A stretch of 64,000 nucleotides of DNA from Bryoerythrophyllum caledonicum (Eukaryota; Streptophyta; Bryopsida; Pottiales; Pottiaceae). Shown here piece after piece: positions 46,018 to 56,806 of the stretch. The notes beneath the pieces were generated by a model, which saw nothing but the letters and a program-made list of their open reading frames with translations, ran no database searches and was not told where the DNA came from. Position numbers and translations under genes: made by a program. Where the stretch lies: assembly GCA_963971425.1 (NCBI GenBank), contig CAXARX010000400.1, positions 1-64,000 of the forward strand, given 5' to 3'. The first letter of the stretch is position 1. The number at the start of each line of letters is the position of its first letter.

Positions 46018-46545
46018 ACAAGAAGAAGAAGAAGAAGAAGAAGAAGAAGAAGAAGAAGAAGAAGAAGAAGAAGAAGAAGAAGAAGAAGAAGAAGAAGAAG
46101 AAGAAGAAGAAGAAGAAGAAGAAGAAGAAGAAGAAGAAGAAGAAGAAGAAGAAGAAGAAGAAGAAGAAGAAAGAAGAAGAAGAAGAAGAAGAAGAAGAAG
46201 AAGAAGAAGAAGAAGAAGAAGAAGAAGAAGAAGAAGAAGAAGAAGAAGAAGAAGAAGAAGAAGAAGAAGAAGAAGAAGAGAAGAAGAAGAAGAAGAAGAA
46301 GAAGAAGAAGAAGAAGAAGAAGAAGAAGAAGAAGCAAGAAGAAGAAGAAGAAGAAGAAAGAAGAAGAAAGAAGAAGAAGACAAGAAGAAAACAAGAAGAA
46401 GAAGAAGAAGAAGACACAAGAAGAAGAAGCACAAGAAGAAGCACAAGAAGAAGCACAAGAAGAAGCACAAGAAGAAGCAGGAGAAGAAGAAGAAGAAGAA
46501 GAAGAAGAAGAAGAAAAAGAAGGAATGGCAGCAGGAGGTGAAGAA
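46018..46545. repeat. (GAA)n microsatellite of about 520 bp
   Basis: Almost pure GAA/AGA triplets, with CAAGAAGAAG(CA) interruptions after 46335. One strand is wholly purine for more than 300 bp. It yields false poly-E, poly-K/R, poly-S, poly-L and poly-F ORFs. Confidence 0.98.
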
Positions 46546-46568
46546 CAAACAGAAGAAGTAGAGAAGAG

Positions 46569-46630
<62 letters not shown>
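46569..46630. repeat. (ACA)n microsatellite
   Basis: About 20 uninterrupted CAA/ACA triplets directly downstream of the GAA tract. 46631-47055 has no further repeat. Confidence 0.97.
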
Positions 46631-47055
46631 GATGAAAAGCAATTAGAACAAAAAGCAAGAATAACATGAAGTCCAAGTTTGCAGAATGTGATATAAAGTA
46701 GAACCAGTCAATGAACAACCAATTAGGTGAAATGTTGATCATACCATTCACTAGCCCCGACTTCTAATGGAATCAAGTTACTCGAACTTTGCCATGAATG
46801 TCAAAACACCTCGATCCTAGGAATACGAGCTAACCACCCCCCAATGTCATACTCGAAAATAGAATTGTTTGGAGGCGGTGGCCTCCAAACATTCTAACCA
46901 TCCGCCCTGGCTACTACTATCCGAAGGCTGAAAGAGTACTGCCGAGCCTTGCGGAGGAGGAAGACCAATGTATGGAGGTGCTCCGAGCAAAGGTACTGCG
47001 GTGGCTGCATCAGTGGCTGCAGCAGGGGATGGTCGAAGTAGCAATCTGGGATGAT

Positions 47056-47508
47056 CTACTCCGTTGCCAACAACAACAGGTTCTGATGAATAATTCTCCG
47101 GAAATGCGGCACCCAGTGAATGGCACCGCGGCTACTTCTGCCGGAATACACCTTCGCCATCGCGAGTGTTGTTCGAATCGCCGTGGCTTCCAACGATGGA
47201 GAAACCAAGGACCACTTCAATCGACTGGTATACTGCAAGGAGATGAATTGTCGCACAACTGACCGCACCTCCGTCGCGTGACTAGGTGTCCTCAAATCCC
47301 ACACCATCTGAGCAACGCGTGCCCAAATGATGTGTACCACGTCGTCGGTCAAACCGGTAATGAGTTCGCATTCCCCAGGCTCCTCCATAACATCGTCTAG
47401 GAGATAGTCGTCCTCATCAGAATCATCTAGCTCCACAATATCTTGAAGCCGCGGCTGATCAGAGATTATCAGTAGGCCGTCGTCCTCCATCTCTTCTGAA
47501 CTGCACAT
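47056..47508 (-). CDS. hypothetical protein, 150 codons
   Basis: ORF from ATG 47508 to the stop at 47056. The N-terminal third is very acidic (ELDDSDEDDYLLDD), the rest mixed, with LTDDVVHIIWARVAQMVWDL, VRSVVRQFISLQYTSRLKW and a basic end. After a shift the strand continues to encode a proline/serine-rich stretch to 46847, so the ORF may once have been longer. No family recognised. It could be a remnant of a transposon ORF, since the neighbours are all repeats. Confidence 0.35.
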   Translation of the reverse strand: MCSSEEMEDDGLLIISDQPRLQDIVELDDSDEDDYLLDDVMEEPGECELITGLTDDVVHIIWARVAQMVWDLRTPSHATEVRSVVRQFISLQYTSRLKWSLVSPSLEATAIRTTLAMAKVYSGRSSRGAIHWVPHFRRIIHQNLLLLATE

Positions 47509-47760
47509 TTACATTGTTGTCAGTTTCATGAATTTAACGGCGTCAGTTTTACATTCATTGTTACATTTTGCATTGGAACTTTTGACCCTACACTAGCTCC
47601 AACTTTACTGAGTGAAACATCGGTGAAAATTAGCTACTAGATGGTTTGATTTGTCATTTGCTTCTTCACGTTAGTCCGGCAAGAGACCCTCCGCTAACAT
47701 TTCCTTGTGCAACATGCCGGTTACTCCAGCGCGTACCGGCAGGGACCTACATATCTAACC

Positions 47761-47910
47761 GTGACCCTCTCGGTTCCGAGAGGGTCACATTGCGAACGCA
47801 CTCCCGCCTGGACTTCACCGAGGGTGGCGATTCCCCGCTGCGCACACTTCGCCGCCGTCACCCACTCGGCGTTGGGCTTTGGTCACCCACTGACAGTTCC
47901 GAGAGGGTCA
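47761..47910. repeat. type B palindrome and half site
   Basis: Perfect arms GTGACCCTCTCGG and CCGAGAGGGTCAC meet around TT at about 47760-47787. A right half (TTCCGAGAGGGTCAC) recurs at about 47896-47910. Confidence 0.9.
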
Positions 47911-47928
47911 CATTTCTAAATTCCGGCA

Positions 47929-48234
47929 CTAAGGGGTGAACAATCGGGACTAAGGGGTGAACAATCGGGACTAGGCAGTGAGCGATCGAGACTAAGGGGT
48001 GAGCAATCGGGACTAGGCAGTGAGCATTCGGGACTAGGCAGTGATCAATCGGGACTAAGGGGTGATCAATCGGGACTAAGGGGTGTGCAATCGGGACTAG
48101 GCAGTGAGCAATCGGGATCAAGGGTGAGCAATTGGGACTAGGCAGTGAGCAATTGGGACTAGGCAGTGAGCAATCGCGACTAGATAGTCAGCGATCGGGA
48201 ATCAGGGGTGAGCGATCGGGACTAGGGAGTGTGC
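47929..48234. repeat. 21-bp tandem repeat, about 14 units
   Basis: Units alternate between CAATCGGGACTAAGGGGTGA and CAATCGGGACTAGGCAGTGA types, each 21 bp with the linking base. Confidence 0.95.
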
Positions 48235-48241
48235 CCGCCAT

Positions 48242-48376
48242 GCTCACCCGCACGTCTCTCTCGCACCTCTCTCTCGCACCTCTCTCCCGCACCTCTCTCC
48301 CGCACCTCTCTCCCGCACCTCTCTCCTGCACCTCTCTCCCGCACCTCTCTCCCGCACCTCTCTCCCGCTCCTCTCT
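48242..48376. repeat. 13-bp tandem repeat CGCACCTCTCTCC, about 10 units
   Basis: Near-perfect array that directly follows the 21-bp array; both give long but low-complexity ORFs. Confidence 0.95.
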
Positions 48377-51300
48377 CCCTTCTTGACAGTCGCACAGTCC
48401 CCCTCTCCCCGCTCCTCCCTCCACTCGTGACCTCGTAAACCTTAGTTTCTCCATTGCAAAGCAAAAGTGTCGGCAGAAAATAAAATTGCAAGTTCCTACT
48501 TACCTCAAAACTCGGTTGCGACGATCGTTTGTCTTCAAGGCCGTTCGTTCCAATTCCGCAATGTTTCAATGCACAAAGTAACACGTCTTATACCCTCCCA
48601 ATGTACTTTGTTTATATCATTGAAAAATGTGTGGTCTTAAATTTGAAACGTATTTGAGGTGCCTTGTGGCGGCTTTGGGACATTTCGCACGCTTGAGTAC
48701 CTATAATGCGTGAGTACCGCAATATACTTTTCCGAGTGTGCAAGAGGTCTTATGAATGAGTAGTCTTGGGCGGCTTTTGGTGTGTTCATTAGCCCTTAAA
48801 CGCCGGAGCATAAGGCCGTGGTATCATCCAAATTTTTAATTTCCTTTACGCTCTATTTTCTCATTAAAGTTTAATGAATGTTTATTTAAATTTTTTTTAG
48901 AGATGGGACTACTTGTCTCAGTGGTGTTACAAAAATCACAGATTCTTTTGTGGAAATTTGAAATTATTGTGATTAAAGGAAAAGCTAAGTAAATGTTATG
49001 TCAAAATTCAAGTCATGCTTTATTATTCTGAAATTTTCACCAAAGGTAGACATTATGGTGCCAAAACTTGTGGTGTAAAAAAATGATCTGTGTTCAGCCA
49101 AAATTAGGACCACGGTTATAGGTACCTAGGTTCAAATTGCAATAACTTTTTCAATTTTACATGTTTTTTGAATTTTCAAAATGATATGGAAACTAGACGT
49201 CATAGACTTCATTTCATTAGTAGAACTCAAGTTCAAAAATATTCATTTTAATGGATAAAATTCAGATCTATAACTCAAGCTTGAAGTTTCTAAATTTCAT
49301 TATATTGAGATCCGTGTCACAAACATTTTCTTGTTTAGATAACACATGATTAGCTCAATGAGGCCAATTTCATCATCAACTAATGCTTATACCTACAATG
49401 AACACTTCAAAAAGAAAACTGGATGAAAAACGGTTTCTTTCCATCCGCTATCATTCACCAATGTCATCTGAGCAGCCAGTTTTTGGCCGCTCAGGCGTTT
49501 AAGAGTTAAATTTTAGTGTGGAATATGTTGCATCAGGGTCACTGTGATTGTATTCACATCATGGACCTATTCGTTCATTTATATTTTTCATTCTAGATAT
49601 GTATGTCAAAATTTGAACATTCTAGATACATGGCTTGGTGCCGGGACATTTCGCACTCGTTATTGTGTGCAACGTGTCTTGTTTTAATGATGTTAGTACT
49701 CATAATGTGATACAACCATAATGATTGAATTGAGACATGTCATAGAATAATTAGGATTATTTATTTTACTTAACCCCCGATTTCACATCTTAGTTCTAAG
49801 CATTAATTCACGTTGATTTCACATTATTAAAGCAGCTAATCCTAACCCACTTCAAATCCAAATATAATTGTCATTATTTTTTATAGTGGAGCACTATTTT
49901 CTAAGAAGTAGTGCATCGCAACATCTAGGCCGTCATTTTATTTTTGTATCATCATTAAATTCAAGTATGATGATGTCATTCCCTTTAATAATCGTTCATG
50001 ATGATGTCAGCCCTAATGTATGTAGTTACTATAAGATTATGTATTTGATTGCATATTTTAAAGATTTTTGAATAGTAATCCACGGTAATAGGGGCCTCTT
50101 TGTTCATAATGTCTATATAGATTTCTCAAAAATCTGCTCTCTTTTTCTGCTCACCGCTATCTGCTCACCGCTCACCGCTCACATATGAGCTTTCCCCCTA
50201 CCGGCCGCAACAACGGCAAAGGTCAGCCCTCGGCGGAGCGCCCGGAAGAAAAGTAAACCCACTTCGTAGGATAGAACCTTCTAAAACGCGGTTAAGATAG
50301 CGACTAACGATGGGGCTCATAGTTACACCCGGCTATCTAATTGGAAACTTCAGAAGTAGATATCTCCGGAAGGTCCTCTGGAAATCTCAGATCTGTCCGG
50401 AAGAAATATCTTCCGCAAATTTCGGATCTGAGATCCGGGAATCCCGAGTTGCAGTCAAATAGTGACTCGTGGCTGGGGGGATTTAATTCTTTGTTCCTTT
50501 AGGATAGGATTAGTTTAGAAAGAAAGTTAGTATTTAAGAGGAAGTGGCTCAAGGCCTCCCCTTTCTTAACTTGTTTTTTAGCTGCCGACATTGCCGCTTA
50601 AGTAAAGAAAGTTGCTTTATAAACTTGAGTGTGTAGTCTTTGCATGAGATAACGGCTCCCTTTTAGGATAAGTAATCGTGTGTCTTTGGTTTTGCAAGCG
50701 ACGGTGGAGCGTTGAAGGTGTCCGGTTGGGATTTGCTGCAGGAGATCGCCCGGAGGCGCTGGAGACGAACCCAGGGCCAGGCCTGGTACTCTCTTGGATC
50801 CGGAGGTGGCCACGAGGGGAATAGCGAGGCATTGCAAGCGCGGAGCTGGTGATCTCGAGGGTATGGGCCGAGTGTCGCAACCCGGACTACGGATGGAACC
50901 GGAGTCTCCCCTGTAGACTGAGGAAAAAGCCTGTAGCTAGCGGTCTAGAAGGAACCTTAGCTCAAGTAGATACCGCGAGCCGAACGAGACCGGATTGCAA
51001 ACACCGGAATGTCGTTGTAGTTAGTGAATCCCTGCGTGACCGCGTCCGGATTAGACGTCCGGGTAATGTGAGGGAGAATCCGACTATACCATCAACTACT
51101 AGTAGAGGAAACGAGGTAGGAACAGTGGGCCGTCCGGCCACTCTAAGTCACAGGATAGTGGGGAATCCAGCCACTCAAACCGAGAGGATCAGTGGGCTTC
51201 CGGCCACTCGATTAAAAAGTCCGGAGCTATCTTGTATAACGGGGTAAAAATGTCCAACCCCTTCGTGTCTGCAGTCCAGAAACAAACCGGATCCGACAAT

Positions 51301-51590
51301 AGGAAACGGTCCGGAACAATCCGGAACGAGCTAGTGGGTGAAAGTGCAGAATCCATAAATTGGACACTTAAAACTAGAAGGTTTTAGGTAGAATCATTTA
51401 GAAACGATAGGTCTCTGTGGGAACGAACTTTGGGCGGACACTTTGGGAGCATTTAGACGTAATTTAGTGCTATCCGGAGGAATCCTTCCCTACGACTTGC
51501 AACACATATACAGAGAGTAACAGTTAAGTTCGATTCGAGGCAAATTGCTCCATCAAAGTTATTTGGGCAAATATCAAACTTGACCATAGT
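48377..51590. other. no gene seen; AT-rich then CCGG-rich DNA
   Basis: 48590-50130 is AT-rich and unique. 50340-51480 is dense in TCCGGA, ACCGGA and CCGGCCACTC motifs, with AGTGGGC...CCGGCCACTC partly repeated at 51120-51215. A 132-codon + ORF at 50849-51247 has no recognisable features. The CCGG-rich part could be the leader of an unidentified retroelement. Confidence 0.4.
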
Positions 51591-51592
51591 AA

Positions 51593-51700
51593 GGTTTAGC
51601 TCGAATCGAGCTAAACCAAAGCGGGTCTGCTCACGTAATGAACACAAAGCAAAACAATCACGAGCAATAATGAACAAGGTTTAGCTCGACTCGAGCTAAA
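51593..51700. repeat. two CTCGANTCGAG-core palindromes
   Basis: First, 51593-51617: 12-bp arms GGTTTAGCTCGA and TCGAGCTAAACC around one base, perfect. Second, 51680-51700: arms TTTAGCTCGA and TCGAGCTAAA around one base, perfect. A weak third copy is at about 51528. The cores match those upstream of the 60 kb gene. Confidence 0.9.
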
Positions 51701-52658
51701 GTAGACAAACACTTACCACGCTGGCTGTGAGTAACTTCGTTTCAGCAAAGAGGTGAAACACGGAATCCCCGGGCTTGCAGAAGAGATTAAGGATGCGGTT
51801 GTAAAACTCCATCCGCAGCTCGGTAGGGTACATTACAGAAACTCCATCCCGCAGCTCGGGTAGGATTAGAGAACTTGCGGGAAAAGCGGGGATGCGAAAA
51901 GTTGGAGTGAACTGGGATTGCGCCGCTCTCCGGGAAAAACAGGAATATATTAGGGCAATGGGACGCAACCGCCTAGTCTCCGGGTCTGGACATGACAAAA
52001 GCCGCATGATGCCGATAGATCTGTGGCATATTTGGATTGGTGTACACACAACACCAAAAATTGGCAAACGCACGGCAAAAGTGACAATTTCCCTGCAATA
52101 GTATAAAAAACATGCCAGACCGGCTACCCGTTGCTCCGGTTCCCTGTGAGCGGTGCGTGATGAACAACAACATATTGAGTGGTGTAAGTGCATGGAGCCA
52201 TGTGGTTGGAGATCCAAGGTCTTGGATTCAATCCCTGTAGCGGCTCAAATGTGCTAAATACAGTAATCTATGAATTCTTGCCAAAAACTACTTATTTAAT
52301 TATCTTACAAGCTATATGAATATTTTTCCACTTTAATTAATTATTCGACACTTAATTACCGAACTAAGTTCTAATTAATTGTTAACCTACTGTACTTATA
52401 CACTGTTCCAGCTCCTGCACGAATACTGTGCTTATACATCCAAAAGGAAGCGCCTATTGCCACTACGAAGCCATGCATCACAAAACCAACACCATCTCCT
52501 CTTATCCTAGATTCCCGAAAATCAAAATCTAGGCTTCAAACAGACTGAGTGTCGGGCTTAGAGACAGTAACGGGTTTTGTGGTTCGAAGCCCACGGTCGC
52601 CGTGCTTGTGTGCTTTGGCTTCCAAACCCTAGTGTTCCGCCATTGGTGGTGTTGCACC
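51701..52658. other. no gene seen
   Basis: Unique sequence. The stretch just before 52659 may be part of the cullin-3 promoter or leader, since the LTR that follows sits within it. A minus ORF of 173 codons at 51696-52217 has no recognisable features. Confidence 0.35.
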
Positions 52659-52965
52659 TGTTAAGATATGTAGATAATCCAACCCCAGGGTACATTTAGC
52701 TAATCCCTAGGCACCTTATCTCCTAGGAATTATCACCACATCTAACCATAGTTAGACTGCAGTGATCTGGCAGTTAAGGCACAGTTCCTGTGTCATCGTT
52801 TGTATCTGTTGAGATAAGTACTCTATTAATACGCTCTACACATAGTTAACTAGAACAAGGGGAACCAATTATAGAGAAGGACTTTTACTTTCCCTTTAGG
52901 CTTCCCTTGTATATAAGTGGAGTTTGCCCACTTGATAATATACTTGTGACTTCTCTTTCACAACA
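52659..52965 (+). mobile_element. solo LTR, 307 bp, TSD GCACC
   Basis: Starts TGTTAAG and ends CACAACA; flanked on both sides by GCACC (52654-52658 and 52966-52970). A TATATAAG box lies at 52910-52917. No internal region follows, so the element was lost by LTR-LTR recombination. It is a different family from the 465-bp copia LTR. Orientation is taken from the TATA box. Confidence 0.9.
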
Positions 52966-54104
52966 GCACCAATTTGGTTATCGCCATTCTCGCCACCTGC
53001 GCTCCTCACAGACATCGGAGGACCATCGCGTCTTGCCTCGGAGCTTGCTGTCTCTTCATTGCCGGCACTGCTCTGCGCGTGGTGTGATTCGAGCTGAGGC
53101 TGGGTTTCGGGTTCGGGTTGAGGTCGCGAGTGGCGATGGTGTCGTGTCCCGCTCAGTAGGGGGAGACATGAGAGGGAAGGGGACGGCGGAGGGTTAGGAG
53201 TGTCCGTGTAGGTGTTTCTGGCGATTGGTTTTCGCGGTCGTCATCAGCGAGGGTTTGAGGTGAGGGGAGGTCAATTCATCTGGAGGTTCGCTAGTCGTCA
53301 GGCGATGTGGTGATGGTGATTTTCTTTAATCTGAGGAAATCTGGTCTTTGGATAGGTTTTTGGTTTCGGTGCATTTTTTATGTATTTGTATTGAGAGATG
53401 TTGCATGTGTTTGAATTTTCAATCGTTTTTTTCTGCTTAGGTTTGAAGGTGATTTTTACATCCAAGGAAGTAGACGACTTGAGGCGGTTGGAGAAGGTCG
53501 TCTTCAACCATCTGTGAGTTCGTGGTTTGTTATTCGGGACGCAGGAGTCGAGAACTGGACATGTGATTTGATTCGAATGGAGTGTGATGTAATTCTTGAG
53601 GGTAGTTTGTATAGATAAGCAAGCGTGAACGTGTGAATTGTTGCATGGCAATGTGATCAGTACCGAAGCTTTTTGTGTCCTTTTAATCCGTGAGTGTGAA
53701 GCTAGGACATGCTAATGATTATCATAGGACGTCACATTAGGTTTGAGTTGAGAGTCGGAATTACCTCTTCTTGATCACTTCAATTTCTGTCGATTTCTTT
53801 GAAAAAGTAGTTCTGTTAATAGGTACTTTATCTCGGAGGGAATCCGAATTTCTCTCGCTACGAAGAGTTACTGGCGACGTGGATGTACGCATGCTCAGTT
53901 TCACTTAATCTTCTTGTACAGTTGATATCGTCTCTGTGTTTTTGATTGTAGGGTTTCTGTAAACCCTTTGCTGTTTGGCTTCGTACATGCACACTCGTTT
54001 GTGCTGTACTGATTCTGTTGCAGCGCACACTTCATGTGACTGCATGGCGGTAATGTGGATTGCGTTGGTCTTGATGGCATATGTTTTGTGTTGATGGTTG
54101 CAGT
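52966..54104. other. leader and first intron region upstream of cullin-3 exon
   Basis: GC-rich to 53260, then intron-like T-rich DNA. A first coding exon with the initiator Met must lie here if the cullin gene is real, but I cannot place it with confidence. Confidence 0.3.
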
Positions 54105-54610
54105 CAAAGCCTGGCAAGGTGAATCCAGCTAAGAAAAAGAATTTCAAAATAGAGCCCTTCAAACACAAGGTGGAGATCGACCCGAAGTACGCTGAGAAGA
54201 CTTGGAAGATACTTGAGGACGCCATTCATGAGATCTACAACCACAATGCTAGCGGCCTGAGTTTTGAAGAGCTTTACAGGTGAGCATTGGCTAGCAAGAT
54301 GTCACGGCTCTTTCCTCGTGTGTGGGCTTCTCGCTCTGTTCTTTCTGGATGCGCCGATTATGTTCAAGCGGCCTTTCCTTTCGTTATTTCTGTGCATCTT
54401 TTCATGCGAGTGTCAGATGGACAATTTCTGGACCTAAGTTGCTTTTAGGGCTTAGTGAACGTTTTAGTGTAGGCTCTGCAGTTTTGGTACCTTATGGTAA
54501 TTGTTTTTCACGGCAAGTTCATTGAATCATTTCTACGGTTTTTGTTTCTTTACTTGTGCAGGAACGCGTACAACATGGTTTGGCTCAGGAGTGATTTGGC
54601 ATCTTCATAA
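54105..54610 (+). CDS. CUL3: cullin-3 N-terminal exons (partial)
   Basis: Exon 54105-54279, bounded by TTGCAG and GTGAGC, encodes KKKNFKIEPFKHKVEIDPKY and then AEKTWKILEDAIHEIYNHNA, SGLSFEELYR. This is the strongly conserved start of cullin-3, the scaffold of CRL3 ubiquitin ligases that binds BTB proteins. The next exon starts at 54562 (after TTGTGCAG) with NAYNMV in correct phase. The match then stops abruptly: WLRSDLASS and TAA follow instead of the usual continuation. Either the gene is truncated here, or a weak donor (ATG|GTTTGG at 54578) ends a tiny exon and the rest lies beyond the window. No later cullin exon is seen before 64 kb. Confidence 0.75.
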
Positions 54611-54825
54611 CTCCTGAATTTCCAGCGGATGGTAGGCTCATATTTATTCATTTATGATGTACCTTTTTTCTTACAAGACAGTGAGGAATATGTGAATGGT
54701 TTGGAAAGTCTAATCTACATGTTCTTATGGAGAGTTTGTATTGTGCAGGTTATTGTACTTTGTGACTATAGAGCCCTTCTTGACAAGTCATTCAGGGCAA
54801 GTACTCACCTATAGAGGGAGAAGTC

Positions 54826-56354
54826 ATGTCGCTTATCCAAGCTTCAACTTACTCTGAAGAGTAAGTTTCTTATTCTTATTCTCTGTATATTTAATATTAT
54901 TTCAATTTATTAACTTAATTTTTTTAATTACTTTAATTACTTTATATTTTGAGTCTATTTTTAACAAAGTGTTTATTTTGTTGTGCAGGCCTGTCTTCAA
55001 AAAGGCCAGAAGTAGCGACTATGTAGTGTCATTGATTCACCCTGAGGCAGTGGACATCATAGAAGAGTTGGAGTCCCTTGAAGTTTTTTGTATTTCTCAA
55101 AATATGAGGAGTATTTCAGATCCAGCTGTTGGTGAGAGAAACTGTTTGATAGCCAATTCTGAGGCTGAAGGCTTGTTGAAGATCAAAGGAACTCTCTTGG
55201 ATGATTACATGTTGATTCATTATAATCACATGATGTTGATTTGCTTTGAAGCTCACAAAATTCTTGATCAAGGATTCACTGAAATATTGAAGGTATATGG
55301 TGGACTAAAGCAACACCAAAGCTTTGTCCGAAAGTTCAAGTAAGTGACTTAACCTTCTTAAAACAAACTTTGTTTTGTGTGATTCATATAAATATTGTAA
55401 AGTTTATAAATGATTATTATACTTTTTATAAAACAAATTGTAAAATCTTGATTTTAGTTATCTATATTTCTTTTAGAGATTGTTGTTTGTTGTCTATACA
55501 TGAAATGAATTGTGAAGAGTTTTATATTGTAGACATTTATGGCAATTGTTCATATAAATACTCCTTTAGCTTTTGAGCTGTTTTTTTGAATGAATATTTT
55601 ATATTTTAAAAATATTTGGCTAATATTTAATTTGTAATGGTAAACAGGAAATTTGCAGAGAAAGGAGCAGTCAGCCATAGAGTGCCTATCCCAAAGGGAT
55701 TGACATGGGTGGAATCCATACCTTTTGGAGTTTTTGCAGAAGCCATTTGTGTTTTGTATGATTGCCATGCCAATTCTGAGTCTGAGATGGAGAAATTGAG
55801 AGTCTTGAAGGAGGATGCAGAAGGCCTTTTCAAAGATGTGATGCATGAAGGTATTGACAGCTTAGAAGAAGAATCGGCAAGTTTACATATTGATTTTGTT
55901 GATTTTGTGGCTTTGAAAGCTGGCCCTATACAGAGTCTTGTGAGAGAATGGGTGCATTCTGCAAGGAATAGGGTGCACAGGAATTCTTGGGGCCATCCTT
56001 TTGGTCCCACTACTCCTCAATCGTTGAGGAAAAGTGCTTTGAAGTTTTACAATAAATGCCTAGAGCATGAGATTACTAAGGTATGACACTTGTACTTATT
56101 TGAGTTTCTTGATTTTTTGTTTTTTTTGTTTTTTTGTTTTTTTTCTTTGTATTTGGACATATGGTTCTACTTGTAAATGAGGGTATGTTATAAATCTTCT
56201 GTATGTTTTATTGCAGGGCTTCAGGAATGTTGCTCTTTTGGGAAGAGTAAAACTGGAAATCAATGAGCAAAAGTTCAGTCAACCACAGCAGCCAAACAAA
56301 AGCACCATAAATGCATGTGATCTTCTCATTAGTGATGATAGTGATAATGAGTAG
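54826..56354 (+). CDS. unknown 318-residue protein, four exons
   Basis: Exons 54826-54860, 54989-55339, 55648-56080 and 56217-56354 join in phase with GT-AG borders (GTAAGT, GTAAGT and GTATGA donors) and give 318 codons from ATG 54826 to TAG 56352, with no stop or shift. Features: VVSLIHPEAVDIIEELESLE early, a helical middle (ESEMEKLRVLKEDAEGLFKD), WGHPFGPTTPQSLRKSALKF late, and an acidic end SDDSDNE. No domain recognised. It lies between partial cullin-3 and PTP genes on the same strand. Clean splicing suggests it is, or recently was, a functional gene. Additional 5' exons cannot be excluded. Confidence 0.6.
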
Positions 56355-56806
56355 ATAGGGAAGTTGGTAGTGATGATCAAGCTTGGAGTTGCCAACTCTA
56401 AGAAGTGCTAATTCATGCATGAATGCTCTGCACCTCTTCCTGTTAATTTTGGGTCCTTGATTGCAAATATTTGAATTCAAAATTTGCAACAATAATTGTG
56501 TAAAAAATAAAAAATTCCTGCATTTTCATCCTGTTGGGTCCTTTTCATGGGACTGTTTTACAGTTTAGGAAGGGTGCTGTTCAGCGTGGGACTGTGGCAT
56601 TATAGGGTTGACTGATCAGGAAATTGTTATTTCGGGGGGTGTTATTATTGCGCCTCTGAGAAGCAAGTGCATCTTGTACCTGCACTGGTATAAAGTTTAG
56701 AAAGACGGGGATTTCACTTCGTAAAGCAGCTCGTTCCAAGACTCTCCCGGATGGATCCAATACGTTGAAGAACATCAAAGGAGAAGTTACAGGTGGATTG
56801 CCCACA

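Noticed and set aside
45992-46751. Long ORFs in all frames across the GAA tract
   Set aside because: Poly-E, poly-K/R, poly-S, poly-L and poly-F products of a microsatellite; no start context or domain.
52130-52250. tRNA-like B-box (GGATTCAATCC)
   Set aside because: No cloverleaf stems could be formed around it.
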